From contig NZ_JBODJB010000001.1 of the NCBI RefSeq assembly GCF_050611725.1, forward strand, positions 310,001 through 374,000: a DNA stretch of 64,000 bases. Reading direction: 5' to 3'. A program made the translations under genes and the position numbers. The DNA comes from Ferruginibacter sp050611725. Its GTDB lineage: Bacteria; Bacteroidota; Bacteroidia; Chitinophagales; Chitinophagaceae. The notes beneath the pieces were generated by a model. The model saw only the letters and a list, made by a program, of their open reading frames with translations, made no database searches and was not told the DNA's origin. Shown here piece after piece: positions 42,030 through 51,459 of this stretch (positions are counted from its first letter, which is position 1; each line of letters opens with the position of its first letter).

Positions 42030-43076
42030 ATGCAATTCACTGCAGCACAAATAGCCATGATCATTGGCGGAAAAGTAGAAGGCGATGCAAATGCATCTGT
42101 TGCTTCATTTGGTAAAATTGAGGAAGCTCAAGAAGGTCAGCTTGCTTTTTTAGCCAACCCGAAATATGAAGAATATCTTTACAGTACAAAAGCTACAGTA
42201 ATTATAGTAAGTGAAAATCAGGAATTAAAACAAAACATAACTGCTACGCTTATACGAGTGCCGGATGCTTATAGCGCATTTGCGATATTACTCGATAAAT
42301 ATCAACAATTAAAAACACAACAATTGGTTGGTATTCAGCAACCTGCTTATATCGACGCTACTTCAAAAATTGGTGAAGAAGTATTTATTGGTGCATTTGC
42401 ATACATCGGTGAAAAAGCTATTGTAGGTAAAGCCTCAAAAATCTTTCCAAATGTTTATATAGGCAACGATGTGGTAATTGGAGAAAACTCTATCATTCAT
42501 CCCGGTGTAAAAATTTATCATGATTGTGTTATTGGAAACAATGTAACCATACATGCAGGTACTATTATAGGTGGCGATGGTTTTGGGTTTGCTCCTCAGG
42601 CCGATGGTAGTTTTAAAAAAGTACCACAGATCGGGAATGTGATCATTGAAGATAATGTTGAGATCGGATCTAATACAACCATTGACAGAGCAACGATTGG
42701 AAGTACCATCATAAGATCGGGTGCTAAACTGGATAATCTTTTGCAAATTGCCCATAATGTTGAAGTAGGCAGTAACTCTGTGATTGCAGCACAAAGCGGC
42801 ATCAGCGGCAGTACTAAAATTGGTAAAAATGTAATGATCGGTGGGCAGGTTGGTATTGTTGGTCATTTGCAAATAGCCGATGGTAGCAAAATAAATGCAC
42901 AAAGTGGCGTAAGTAAATCTATTAAAACTCCCAATACTGCTGTAACCGGCTCCCCGGCATACGATTATACAGCAGCACTCCGCAGTCAGGCGGTAGCAAG
43001 AAAATTACCAGATCTGGAAAAAAGAATAAAAGAACTTGAGTTGATGATAAAAGAGTTGATGGTAAAGAATGATTAG
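42030..43076 (+). CDS. lpxD: UDP-3-O-acylglucosamine N-acyltransferase LpxD
   Basis: Third acyl step of lipid A synthesis: adds a hydroxyacyl chain to the 2-amine of UDP-3-O-acylglucosamine. The 348 residues contain an N-terminal UDP-binding domain, the left-handed beta helix of hexapeptide repeats (IGEEVFIGAFAYIGEKAIVG onward), the GGDGFGFAP loop with FGF motif and a C-terminal helix (ELELMIKELMV). Length is typical. It is directly followed by a family A repeat and then the lpxC/fabZ promoter, so lpxC is probably transcribed separately as well. Confidence 0.95.
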   Translation: MQFTAAQIAMIIGGKVEGDANASVASFGKIEEAQEGQLAFLANPKYEEYLYSTKATVIIVSENQELKQNITATLIRVPDAYSAFAILLDKYQQLKTQQLVGIQQPAYIDATSKIGEEVFIGAFAYIGEKAIVGKASKIFPNVYIGNDVVIGENSIIHPGVKIYHDCVIGNNVTIHAGTIIGGDGFGFAPQADGSFKKVPQIGNVIIEDNVEIGSNTTIDRATIGSTIIRSGAKLDNLLQIAHNVEVGSNSVIAAQSGISGSTKIGKNVMIGGQVGIVGHLQIADGSKINAQSGVSKSIKTPNTAVTGSPAYDYTAALRSQAVARKLPDLEKRIKELELMIKELMVKND

Positions 43077-43226
43077 CTACAAGCTGCAAGCCACAAGGGA
43101 TAAAGTTCCAGCTTGTTGGTTTATTCCGATAAACAAGTACTTACCAACTATTATACACGAATAAAAAAGAGAGAAACATAAAATCAGCTGACTTGTCGCT
43201 TGCGGCTTGAGGCTTGGGGCTTGTTC
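43077..43226. repeat. Family A inverted repeat between lpxD and lpxC/fabZ
   Basis: The left part has ACAAGCTGCAAGCCACAAGG (43079-43098) right after the lpxD stop. The right part (about 43190-43226) has CTTGCGGCTTGAGGCTTGG and related words. Pairing is imperfect, with a long loop. The lpxC promoter motif follows 23 bases after it. Confidence 0.7.
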
Positions 43227-43248
43227 CGCAGGCTTACAAAAAAATAAA

Positions 43249-43256
43249 TACCTTTG
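43249..43256 (+). promoter_or_regulatory. Bacteroidota -7 promoter element for lpxC/fabZ
   Basis: TACCTTTG is an exact TAnnTTTG match 26 bases before the ATG at 43282, supporting that start over an in-frame upstream ATG at 43207. Confidence 0.7.
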
Positions 43257-43281
43257 TCCCTCTTTTATAAAAACAAGTAGC

Positions 43282-44688
43282 ATGGACGCAAATTTCAATC
43301 CCGATAAACAACATACATTGGCTTCGGCTATCAGCATTTCAGGCACAGGGCTTCATACCGGTATCAATGTCGATATGACGCTTAAACCGGCCAATGTTGG
43401 CTTTGGTTATCAGTTTCAAAGAATCGATCTTCCGGGTATGCCAATCATTAAAGCCGATTGTGATCTTGTAACAGATACATCAAGAGGTACTACATTGGAA
43501 GTGAATGAGGTAAAAGTGAGCACGGTTGAACATATCCTTGCCGCATTGGTTGGTATGGGAGTTGATAATTGTTTGATTGAGTTAAATGGCCCTGAAGTGC
43601 CGATCATTGATGGCAGCAGCAATCCATTTGTTGAGATAATTGATGAAGCCGGCGTAATAGAACAGGACGCAGCTAAAATATGGTACACTATTGATACTAA
43701 TTTTTCTTATTACGATGAAACCAAAAGAGTTGAGATCACAGCTTTACCTTCAACAGATTTTAAAGTAACCACTTTGATAGATTTCAATTCTCCTGTATTA
43801 GGCACACAACACGCCGGTTTAAAAACAATCAGAGAATTTAAATCAGAGATCGCTCCTTGTCGTACTTTTTGTTTTTTACATGAACTGGAATTATTGCTGG
43901 AACATAACCTCATCAAAGGCGGCGACATCAACAATGCTATTGTGGTAGTTGACAAACCTGTTACTGATGAAGAAATGAGTCGCTTAGCAAAAGCTTTTGG
44001 TAGAGATAAAGTAGAGGTAAAAAGTGAAGGTTATTTAAATAATTTGGAATTGCGTTTCCCGAACGAACCGGCTCGTCATAAATTGCTGGATGTGATCGGT
44101 GACTTAGCTCTGATAGGCTACCCTATTAAAGCACATATCATCGCCAACAGACCAGGACATTCAAGCAATGTTGCTTTTGCAAAGCAGATAAAACAATACA
44201 TAAAAAAGAACAAGCATACCAAAGATGTTCCTATTTATGATCCCAATCAACCTGCAATTTATAACCTGCAGCAAATAGAACAAACACTACCACATCGTTA
44301 CCCATTTTTATTGGTAGACAAAATAATTGAACTCACCGAAAAGCAGATTGTGGGTATCAAAAACGTGACCTTCAATGAATTCTTCTTTCAAGGACACTTT
44401 CCCGGAAACCCTGTAATGCCGGGTGTTTTGCAAATTGAAGCATTGGCACAAACAGGTGGTATTCTATGTATTAACGCAATGCCTGAAGGAAAATATGATA
44501 CCTATTTCATCAAGATAGACAACTGTAAATTCAAACAAAAAGTTGTTCCCGGAGATACCATGCTACTTAAAATGGAATTACTTGAACCCATCCGCAGAGG
44601 TATTTGTATCATGAGAGGTAGTGTGTATGTAGGTAATAAGCTTTGCACAGAAGCTGATTTAACCGCACAATTGGTAAAAAGAGTATGA
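43282..44688 (+). CDS. lpxC/fabZ: Fused LpxC deacetylase and FabZ dehydratase
   Basis: One protein with two lipid activities, characteristic of Bacteroidota. Residues 1-305 are LpxC, the zinc deacetylase committing step of lipid A synthesis. The zinc ligands are His84 (STVEHILAAL), His266 and Asp270 (RHKLLDVIGD), with general acid-base His293 (RPGHSSN). From about 320 to 468 is FabZ, 3-hydroxyacyl-ACP dehydratase: His372 (GHFPGNPVMPG) and Glu386 (LQIEALAQ). A linker rich in lysine joins them. The longer in-frame start at 43207 encodes no LpxC sequence and precedes the promoter, so it is rejected. lpxA, often next, is absent here. Confidence 0.96.
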   Translation: MDANFNPDKQHTLASAISISGTGLHTGINVDMTLKPANVGFGYQFQRIDLPGMPIIKADCDLVTDTSRGTTLEVNEVKVSTVEHILAALVGMGVDNCLIELNGPEVPIIDGSSNPFVEIIDEAGVIEQDAAKIWYTIDTNFSYYDETKRVEITALPSTDFKVTTLIDFNSPVLGTQHAGLKTIREFKSEIAPCRTFCFLHELELLLEHNLIKGGDINNAIVVVDKPVTDEEMSRLAKAFGRDKVEVKSEGYLNNLELRFPNEPARHKLLDVIGDLALIGYPIKAHIIANRPGHSSNVAFAKQIKQYIKKNKHTKDVPIYDPNQPAIYNLQQIEQTLPHRYPFLLVDKIIELTEKQIVGIKNVTFNEFFFQGHFPGNPVMPGVLQIEALAQTGGILCINAMPEGKYDTYFIKIDNCKFKQKVVPGDTMLLKMELLEPIRRGICIMRGSVYVGNKLCTEADLTAQLVKRV

Positions 44689-44763
44689 TTTTAGTCATGT
44701 AATAACGATTATGACATTTACATGATAAAACTTTTTTACACCTGAGGGAACTTTGCAGCAGTA

Positions 44764-46920
44764 ATGCTACAAACACCAAAACTATATTGTTTTCTGATCA
44801 CTTTTTGTTTTACATCACCCCTGTTTGCACAAAAAAAAATTTCAGACACTGCCGTATTAGGAGAAGTTGTTGTTACGGCTACCCGTACAGAAAAAAGCAT
44901 CGGTGATATTCCTGTTCCAATTCAGGTTATCTCTAAAAAATTCATAAAGCAAACAGGCGCTCAAAAGCTGATCGATATTTTACAACAACAAACCGGACTT
45001 GTTATTTCTGATAATCCGCTCGGCCAGGCACTACAGGGGTACCCTAATCCGTTAGGTACAGGCATACAAATGCAAGGACTTGATCCGGGATACACTTTAA
45101 TATTATTAGACGGCGAACCGTTGACCGGTAGAAATGCAGGCATCTTAAACTTAGGAAGAATAGCTGTTGGCAATATTCAACAAATTGAGATCATCAAAGG
45201 GCCTGCCACGAGTTTGTATGGCAGTGATGCTTTGGCCGGTGTGATCAATATCATCTCAGAAAAAATAAAAGAAACAAAAACAGCGTTGCAAATACATCAT
45301 GCAACTAACAACACTTGGGGGCTTACTGCCGACCAAACAATCAAAACAAAAAAAGCGGGGATTCAGCTTTTTGCAAATAGGTACAGTAGCAGTGGCTACG
45401 ATCTTGATAAGAACATCTATGGAAAAACCTCAGACCCTTATCATAATTACACCTTTGCCGCAAAAGCATTTTTTGATATCAATAGCAATAACCAGATCAT
45501 AAGTTCTGCAAGAGTATTTACACAAAAACAATTCAACAATTACCTCATCTATGTAAATGCGTCTCCCGATACTGTAAAGGGTAATACCACCGAACTTGAT
45601 TGGAGTTTCAATAACCAATGGACACATACGTTCAATAAAAAAACAAAACTCTTTACTCGCTTTTTTAGCAATGGATATAAAAATGAAGCGAATGTATATA
45701 TGCAAAAAACAAATTCACTGTTTGATCGGTACTTTCTTAATCAGTTTTTATACAAACCTGAAATACAGATAGAGATCGGCGACAAACAAAATCAAAAATT
45801 CATTGCGGGTGTGGGTTGCAATTTCGAAACAGTTCAGTCAAGCAGATACACTTCTACAAAACATCTTACCACATCATATCTTTTTGCTCAGAAAGAATGG
45901 TTATTAAAAAACATATTGAATATCACAGCAGGAGCCAGATACACCAAGAATAATTTATTCGATGCACAGATCAATCCTAAATTATCTTTTGCATATAAAC
46001 CAACACACAAATTAAAATTGATCCTATCAGTTGGCACAGGATATAAAACGCCTGACTTCAGACAACAGTTCTTGTATTTCAACAATGCATTAATAGGATA
46101 TACATTATTGGGAGCGCAGGAATTAGCAAGCGGTTTAAAGCAGCTTAAACAAAACGGCGAAATTGCACAAGATGTTGACATCACTCCTTATTTATGGAAA
46201 AAAAGTTTATCTCCTGAAAAATCGATCGGAACTAACATTGGGGCTACTTATAATTTAAACAATACCACAATTTTTGTTGCCAATATTTTTAGAAATGATA
46301 TCACTCATTTGATAGAAAGATACAATCTGCCCTTTGTAAAAACCAACGGCCAGTCTATTTTCTGTTACCAAAATATCAGCAAAGTTTTTACGCAGGGATT
46401 AGATATAAACATCCAGCACAATATCAACGAAACATGGACATTCAACGCAGGCTACCAATACCTGGATGCAAAAGATAAAGACGCTGTTAAGAATATTAAA
46501 AACAGAAAAGTTATACAACGAGATCCTGTTACTTATATCAGCACTTATACAACCATGAGTCAATACGGTGGGTTATTCAATCGTAGTAAACACTCTGCAA
46601 ATATTCAGGTGATCTATACCGATAAAAAAACAAACATATCAGGTAGTATCAGAGCAACTTACCGTGGCCGATTCGGTTATGCCGATATCAACGGTTCACA
46701 AATACTCGATGATGACAGAGAATATGTAAAAGGTTATACAATGCTTAATCTAAGTATTAATAAAACATTTGTCAAAGGATTTGAGTTACAGATTGGCAGC
46801 GATAATATTTTAAACCATACAGACAGGGTTAAAATGCCCAATCTTTTCGGACGTACATATTTTGTTAACTGCAACATCAATCTAAAACAACTACTAAAAA
46901 ATAAAACACAATTAAAATGA
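44764..46920 (+). CDS. TonB-dependent outer membrane receptor (probable heme receptor)
   Basis: A 718-residue outer-membrane receptor. After a signal peptide (ending near PLFAQ) comes a plug domain with a TonB-box-like start (AVLGEVVVTATRTEKSIGD), then IIKGPATSLYGSDALAGVINI. The barrel strands continue to the C-terminal phenylalanine-type end region, with residues TYFVNCNINLKQLL. It overlaps the downstream HmuY-like lipoprotein gene by four bases (ATGA), so the pair is translationally coupled. This arrangement matches HmuR-HmuY, which binds heme. That role is inferred from the partner. A GAACTTTG element at 44748-44755 is one base off the promoter consensus. Confidence 0.9.
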   Translation: MLQTPKLYCFLITFCFTSPLFAQKKISDTAVLGEVVVTATRTEKSIGDIPVPIQVISKKFIKQTGAQKLIDILQQQTGLVISDNPLGQALQGYPNPLGTGIQMQGLDPGYTLILLDGEPLTGRNAGILNLGRIAVGNIQQIEIIKGPATSLYGSDALAGVINIISEKIKETKTALQIHHATNNTWGLTADQTIKTKKAGIQLFANRYSSSGYDLDKNIYGKTSDPYHNYTFAAKAFFDINSNNQIISSARVFTQKQFNNYLIYVNASPDTVKGNTTELDWSFNNQWTHTFNKKTKLFTRFFSNGYKNEANVYMQKTNSLFDRYFLNQFLYKPEIQIEIGDKQNQKFIAGVGCNFETVQSSRYTSTKHLTTSYLFAQKEWLLKNILNITAGARYTKNNLFDAQINPKLSFAYKPTHKLKLILSVGTGYKTPDFRQQFLYFNNALIGYTLLGAQELASGLKQLKQNGEIAQDVDITPYLWKKSLSPEKSIGTNIGATYNLNNTTIFVANIFRNDITHLIERYNLPFVKTNGQSIFCYQNISKVFTQGLDINIQHNINETWTFNAGYQYLDAKDKDAVKNIKNRKVIQRDPVTYISTYTTMSQYGGLFNRSKHSANIQVIYTDKKTNISGSIRATYRGRFGYADINGSQILDDDREYVKGYTMLNLSINKTFVKGFELQIGSDNILNHTDRVKMPNLFGRTYFVNCNINLKQLLKNKTQLK

Positions 46921-47495
46921 AAAAAACAACAACCCTTTTTGTAAGCATGATCTGTGCAGCGACAATTATATCATTGGCTTCATGCAAAAAAGATGCAACT
47001 ACTCCCGGCGCTTCAGAAAGCACTACATCATTAACCGTAAGCTTTTCTAATGCTGCTCCTTATACATTTTTCAGTTTAAAGAACGGGTCTGTAATTCCGA
47101 ATATTGATAGCTCAACAAACAAATGGGATTTTGGCTTACGTCGTACCTCATTTATATTCAATAGCCATGCATTTGGTTTGGGGAATGCAGGCGTAATTGT
47201 TGCTGATGGTATATATGCAGATATTACCGAGGCTCCAACAACAGGTTATGCATACGACACCACTACATCCAAACTAGCCGTTCCAAGTTATAAATTATGG
47301 GCCGATTACAATCCTGCTACTTATTCATTCGTACCAAAAGCCGGTAAAACCTTTATTATTCGTACAGCAGAAGGTATGTATGCAAAAATGGAGTTATTGC
47401 AAACTATATATGAGCCATTTGTAGGACCGGTTCCGAGTTTGATCACTTACAAACTTCGTTATACAATACAAGCCAATGGATCAACAAAATTCTAA
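46917..47495 (+). CDS. HmuY-like heme-binding lipoprotein
   Basis: A 192-residue lipoprotein. The signal peptide ends in the lipobox ISLASC (Cys23). The mature part has the HmuY-family features: a WDFGLRRTSFIFNSH strand and VPSYKLWADYNPATYSFVPKAGKTF. HmuY binds heme, usually with two histidines. His54-equivalents are not certain here, and only one histidine (in NSHAFG) is obvious. So the ligand could differ from heme. It follows the receptor with a 4-base overlap and ends before a strong terminator (47515-47545). The likely site is the outer leaflet of the outer membrane. Confidence 0.82.
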   Translation: MKKTTTLFVSMICAATIISLASCKKDATTPGASESTTSLTVSFSNAAPYTFFSLKNGSVIPNIDSSTNKWDFGLRRTSFIFNSHAFGLGNAGVIVADGIYADITEAPTTGYAYDTTTSKLAVPSYKLWADYNPATYSFVPKAGKTFIIRTAEGMYAKMELLQTIYEPFVGPVPSLITYKLRYTIQANGSTKF

Positions 47496-47514
47496 GCAAA
47501 ACACAACTAAACGT

Positions 47515-47545
47515 AAAAGCCCACTGTTAAACAGTGGGCTTTTTT
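47515..47545 (+). terminator. Terminator after the receptor-lipoprotein pair
   Basis: A stem of 13 bases (AAAAGCCCACTGT with its complement, 47515-47543) with a 3-base loop, ending in a run of six T. It starts 20 bases after the lipoprotein stop. Confidence 0.9.
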
Positions 47546-47941
47546 AATTTCAAAGGAATTGAAACCTAATAAACTTTACAAGCATTTTCCGTAGATATTC
47601 ATGTGGGTTTTTAATAGGTATAAGACGTTGGATTTTAAAACGAAACTGTACAAAGTTTTTAATTCAGAGTTATAAAAAATGACGGGAGCAAGACTACCCC
47701 CGTCTTTACCTTAATAAAACCCTAAACTAGCAAAATCTTATTCTCTCTCCTCAAGCCAATCTATAATGAGTTTATAATACCATTTTAAAGAACCATTCTA
47801 ACCTCTAATTAATAAGCCAATACTATGCCAAAACAATATTCTGTGGAAAACTTGGGGAAGATAAATTGTGAGTCCGCAATTCAATTGCAATTTCCGGGAA
47901 ACAACCAAGGCTTTTGATTATCATAAACAAGCCTATTTCAC

Positions 47942-47949
47942 TACCTTTG
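47942..47949 (+). promoter_or_regulatory. Bacteroidota -7 promoter element for ileS
   Basis: TACCTTTG matches TAnnTTTG exactly, 53 bases before the ileS ATG. Confidence 0.65.
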
Positions 47950-48002
47950 CAGCCATTTTAAACGGTCAAACCAAAGGTTAGACTAGATGCCCGGAATAAT
48001 AT

Positions 48003-51000
48003 ATGAGTACCAAATACAAAGAATATCAGCAACTTAGCTTACCTACCATAGGAGAAGAGATTCTAAAAAAATGGAATGATGCCAATGCATTTCAAAAAAG
48101 CGTTGACCTGAGAGAGGGCAAAACACCATTTGTTTTCTATGAAGGTCCGCCAAGTGCCAATGGTATGCCCGGTATTCACCATGTTATTTCCAGAACACTA
48201 AAAGACCTGGTTTGCCGATACAAAACCATGCAGGGTTTTCAGGTAAAACGTAAAGGTGGATGGGACACCCATGGTTTGCCGGTGGAATTAGGTGTTGAAA
48301 AGTTGTTGGGCATTACTAAAGAAGATATCGGTAAAAAAATATCGGTAGAAGAATACAATGCTACTTGTCGTAGGGAAGTATTGAAATTTAAAGACAAGTG
48401 GGATGATATTACTAAAAAGATGGGTTACTGGGTTGATCTGAACAACCCGTATGTAACTTTTGAAAATAATTACGTTGAAACACTATGGTGGTGTTTATCT
48501 GAATTATATAAGAAAGGTTATTTATATGAAAGTGTAAGTATCCAACCCTACTCTCCTGCTGCCGGCACGGGTTTATCATCTCATGAGTTAAATCAGCCTG
48601 GTACATATAAAGATGTGAAGGATACGAGTGCAACGGTGATGTTCAAGGCGATCAGGAATGAAAAGAGTGAGTTTTTATTTAAAGCAATCGAGAACATGGG
48701 TGAGATTGACTTCACACAGATGTTAGACCTCAAACAGATGCTCGACGCCAGACCCCAGACTTCCGACACCTTTTTCTTAGCATGGACGACAACACCATGG
48801 ACACTTCCTTCTAATCTTGGCTTAACGGTTGGCTCGAACATCGATTATGTTCTTGTAGAAACTTACAATCCATACCTGAACGTTCCGGTCAATGTTATTC
48901 TTGCCAAACAATTATTGAACAAATACTTTGATTTAACTGGTATCGATATCAATTCCATAAAAACCGGATTTAAATTAGTTAGCCACTCAGACACGAAGAA
49001 AATATCAGCGTGGAAAATATTGGCTGAATTTAAAGGATCACAAATTGAAGGCTGCGAATACGAACAACTCCTTCCTTACGAAGCCAACTCACCCAAAGTA
49101 ATTGAAGAAATCACACCTGGTGCAAAACCGTTCAGAGTATTAGTAGATTCATTTGTTACTACAGAAGATGGTACCGGTATTGTGCACACTGCTCCTGCTT
49201 TTGGCGCAGATGATTTTAAAGTTGGAAAGAAAAACAACCTGGGCATTTTAACCCTTGTTGACAGAGAAGGAAAATTCGTGGACGATGTTGGAGAATTCAG
49301 CGGTCGTTATGTAAAAAATTACAAAGACGAAAAAGAATATGTTGATGTAAATGTAGACATAGCCGTAAAATTAAAACTAGAGAACAGAGCTTTTAAAGTA
49401 GAAAAATACGAGCATAACTATCCTCATTGCTGGCGTACAGATAAGCCGATCATTTATTATCCGTTAGATGCATGGTTCATTAAAACCACTGCAGCAAAAG
49501 ATAAAATGGTGGAGCTCAATAAAACCATCAATTGGAAACCTGCGGCAACAGGCACCGGTCGCTTTGGCAACTGGTTAGAGAATATGGTTGATTGGAACCT
49601 GAGCCGTAGCCGTTATTGGGGAACTCCTCTACCGATCTGGCGTACGGAAGATGGTAGTGAAGAAAAATGTATCGGTTCGATAGCAGAATTAAACGAAGAA
49701 ATTAAAAAGGCAGCAGAGGCATTAGGCGGTGAAACGAATAAGCATTACTTACATGAAGGCATACTCGATCTGCATAAACCATATGTAGATGACATTACAT
49801 TGGTATCAACCGACGGCAAGCCGATGAAACGTGTACCAGACTTGGTAGACGTTTGGTTCGATAGTGGAGCTATGCCTTATGCCCAATGGCATTTTCCTTT
49901 TGAAAATAAAGAAACATTTAAACAAAATTTTCCGGCAGATTTTATTGCCGAAGGTGTGGATCAAACACGTGGATGGTTTTATACACTGCATGTATTAGGT
50001 GTTTTGTTATTTGATTCTGTTGCATACAAAGCTGTAGTGAGTAATGGTTTGGTGTTGGATAAGAGTGGTAACAAAATGAGCAAACGCTTAGGCAATGTTG
50101 TTGACCCGTTTGAAACCATCAATAGTTATGGTGCTGATGCAACAAGATGGTATCTTATCACCAATGCATCTCCATGGGATAGTTTGAAATTTGATACAGA
50201 AGGTATCAAAGAGGTACAAAGAAAATTCTTCGGAACACTTTATAATACGTACCAGTTTTTTGCATTGTATGCAAATGTTGATGGCTTTACTTTTAAAGAA
50301 AATTATATCCCTGTAAAAGACAGACCGGAGATAGATCAATGGATCTTATCCTGTTTAAATTCATTAATAAAAAATACACAACAAAGTTTTGATGATTACG
50401 AACCAACCCAAGCAGGTCGTGCTATTGAAGAGTTTGTAGATTCTTTATTGAGTAACTGGTATGTTCGTTTATGCCGTCGTCGTTTCTGGAAAGGTGAATA
50501 CGAACACGATAAAATTTGTGCTTATCAAACCCTATATGAATGTTTGGAAACTTTATGCAAATTGATGGCACCGATCGCTCCATTCTTTGCAGATTGGTTG
50601 TTCAGTAATTTAAATGATGTATCGAAAAGATTTACAAATGAATCGGTGCATCATACAGACTTTCCAAAAGCTAATGATGCGGTCATTGATTCCAATCTTG
50701 AAAAAAGAATGTTGCTAGCTCAAGATGCTTCGTCTTTAATATTATCGCTTCGTAAAAATAAAAAAGTAAATATTAAAGTTCGGCAGCCGCTCCAAAAAGT
50801 TTTTATCCCTGCCTTGGATAATGAAATGGCTGCAAGAATAAAACAAGTGGAAGAGATCATCAAAGCAGAAACCAATATCAAAGAAGTTGAAGTTTTGTCC
50901 GTCGATAATGATTTTATTAGAAAAAAAACAAAAGCGAATTTTAAAACCCTTGGAAAAAAACTTGGTGCCAAGATGAAATGGGCTGCGGATGAAATTGCAA

Positions 51001-51458
51001 AATTCGACAACGCTACTATCGATAAAATACAGGAAGGCCCTTATCTGCTGAATCCCAATTATGAAGCCGAAGGCGTTGAACCAATTTATATCGGCAGCGA
51101 AGATCTGGAAATAACTACGGATGAAATTCCGGGATATGAAGTAGCGAATAAAGGAAGTTTAACCGTAGCTTTGGACATAACCATCACCCCTGCCCTAAAA
51201 AGCGAAGGAGATGCCAGAGAGTTTGTAAACAAGGTTCAAAACATCCGTAAAGACAGTGGTTTTGAACTAACAGATAAAATAAATGTGGAAGTATTGGAAA
51301 ATCAAGGGCTGCAAGCTTCTTTAATTGAATTTAAAGATTATATTTGCGGCGAAATTTTGGCAGATTCGCTTGTCTTTTTGCCCTCTTTAAAGGGCGGCAC
51401 AGAAGTTGAGGTGAACGAAGCCATATTAAAAGTCAACGTTTATAAAAAAGGAGAGTAG
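48003..51458 (+). CDS. ileS: Isoleucyl-tRNA synthetase
   Basis: Charges tRNA-Ile and edits valine. The 1151-residue length is that of the larger IleS type. The class I HIGH region is GPPSANGMPGIHHVIS and the KMSKS-type loop is KSGNKMSKRLG. The editing (CP1) domain has FFLAWTTTPWTLPSN and DGTGIVHTAPAFGADD. An anticodon-binding C-terminal half follows. Between EKSEFLF and FFLAWTTTP lie about 25 extra residues (about 232-255, encoded by 48696-48767), longer than the short link usual in this family. The gene starts an operon with the DksA-like gene, one base apart. Confidence 0.96.
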   Translation: MSTKYKEYQQLSLPTIGEEILKKWNDANAFQKSVDLREGKTPFVFYEGPPSANGMPGIHHVISRTLKDLVCRYKTMQGFQVKRKGGWDTHGLPVELGVEKLLGITKEDIGKKISVEEYNATCRREVLKFKDKWDDITKKMGYWVDLNNPYVTFENNYVETLWWCLSELYKKGYLYESVSIQPYSPAAGTGLSSHELNQPGTYKDVKDTSATVMFKAIRNEKSEFLFKAIENMGEIDFTQMLDLKQMLDARPQTSDTFFLAWTTTPWTLPSNLGLTVGSNIDYVLVETYNPYLNVPVNVILAKQLLNKYFDLTGIDINSIKTGFKLVSHSDTKKISAWKILAEFKGSQIEGCEYEQLLPYEANSPKVIEEITPGAKPFRVLVDSFVTTEDGTGIVHTAPAFGADDFKVGKKNNLGILTLVDREGKFVDDVGEFSGRYVKNYKDEKEYVDVNVDIAVKLKLENRAFKVEKYEHNYPHCWRTDKPIIYYPLDAWFIKTTAAKDKMVELNKTINWKPAATGTGRFGNWLENMVDWNLSRSRYWGTPLPIWRTEDGSEEKCIGSIAELNEEIKKAAEALGGETNKHYLHEGILDLHKPYVDDITLVSTDGKPMKRVPDLVDVWFDSGAMPYAQWHFPFENKETFKQNFPADFIAEGVDQTRGWFYTLHVLGVLLFDSVAYKAVVSNGLVLDKSGNKMSKRLGNVVDPFETINSYGADATRWYLITNASPWDSLKFDTEGIKEVQRKFFGTLYNTYQFFALYANVDGFTFKENYIPVKDRPEIDQWILSCLNSLIKNTQQSFDDYEPTQAGRAIEEFVDSLLSNWYVRLCRRRFWKGEYEHDKICAYQTLYECLETLCKLMAPIAPFFADWLFSNLNDVSKRFTNESVHHTDFPKANDAVIDSNLEKRMLLAQDASSLILSLRKNKKVNIKVRQPLQKVFIPALDNEMAARIKQVEEIIKAETNIKEVEVLSVDNDFIRKKTKANFKTLGKKLGAKMKWAADEIAKFDNATIDKIQEGPYLLNPNYEAEGVEPIYIGSEDLEITTDEIPGYEVANKGSLTVALDITITPALKSEGDAREFVNKVQNIRKDSGFELTDKINVEVLENQGLQASLIEFKDYICGEILADSLVFLPSLKGGTEVEVNEAILKVNVYKKGE

Positions 51459-51459
51459 T

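Larger units (their letters stand above)
47496..48002. other. 507-base intergenic region before ileS
   Basis: Holds the terminator of the receptor pair (47515-47545), an isolated GC-richer hairpin (GACGGG/CCCGTC at 47681-47704) without a T-run, and the ileS promoter motif (47942-47949). No ORF longer than 30 codons with an ATG is seen between. The promoter lies 53 bases before ileS, so there is no room for a T-box leader after it. Confidence 0.5.

Noticed and set aside
47681..47704. GACGGG/CCCGTC hairpin as a small RNA or T-box
   Set aside because: A single short stem with no T-run. It lies upstream of the ileS promoter motif, so it cannot be an ileS leader element.
47825..47917. 30-codon ATG frame before ileS
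   Set aside because: No signal, no codon bias, no ribosome-binding site, and only chance-length.
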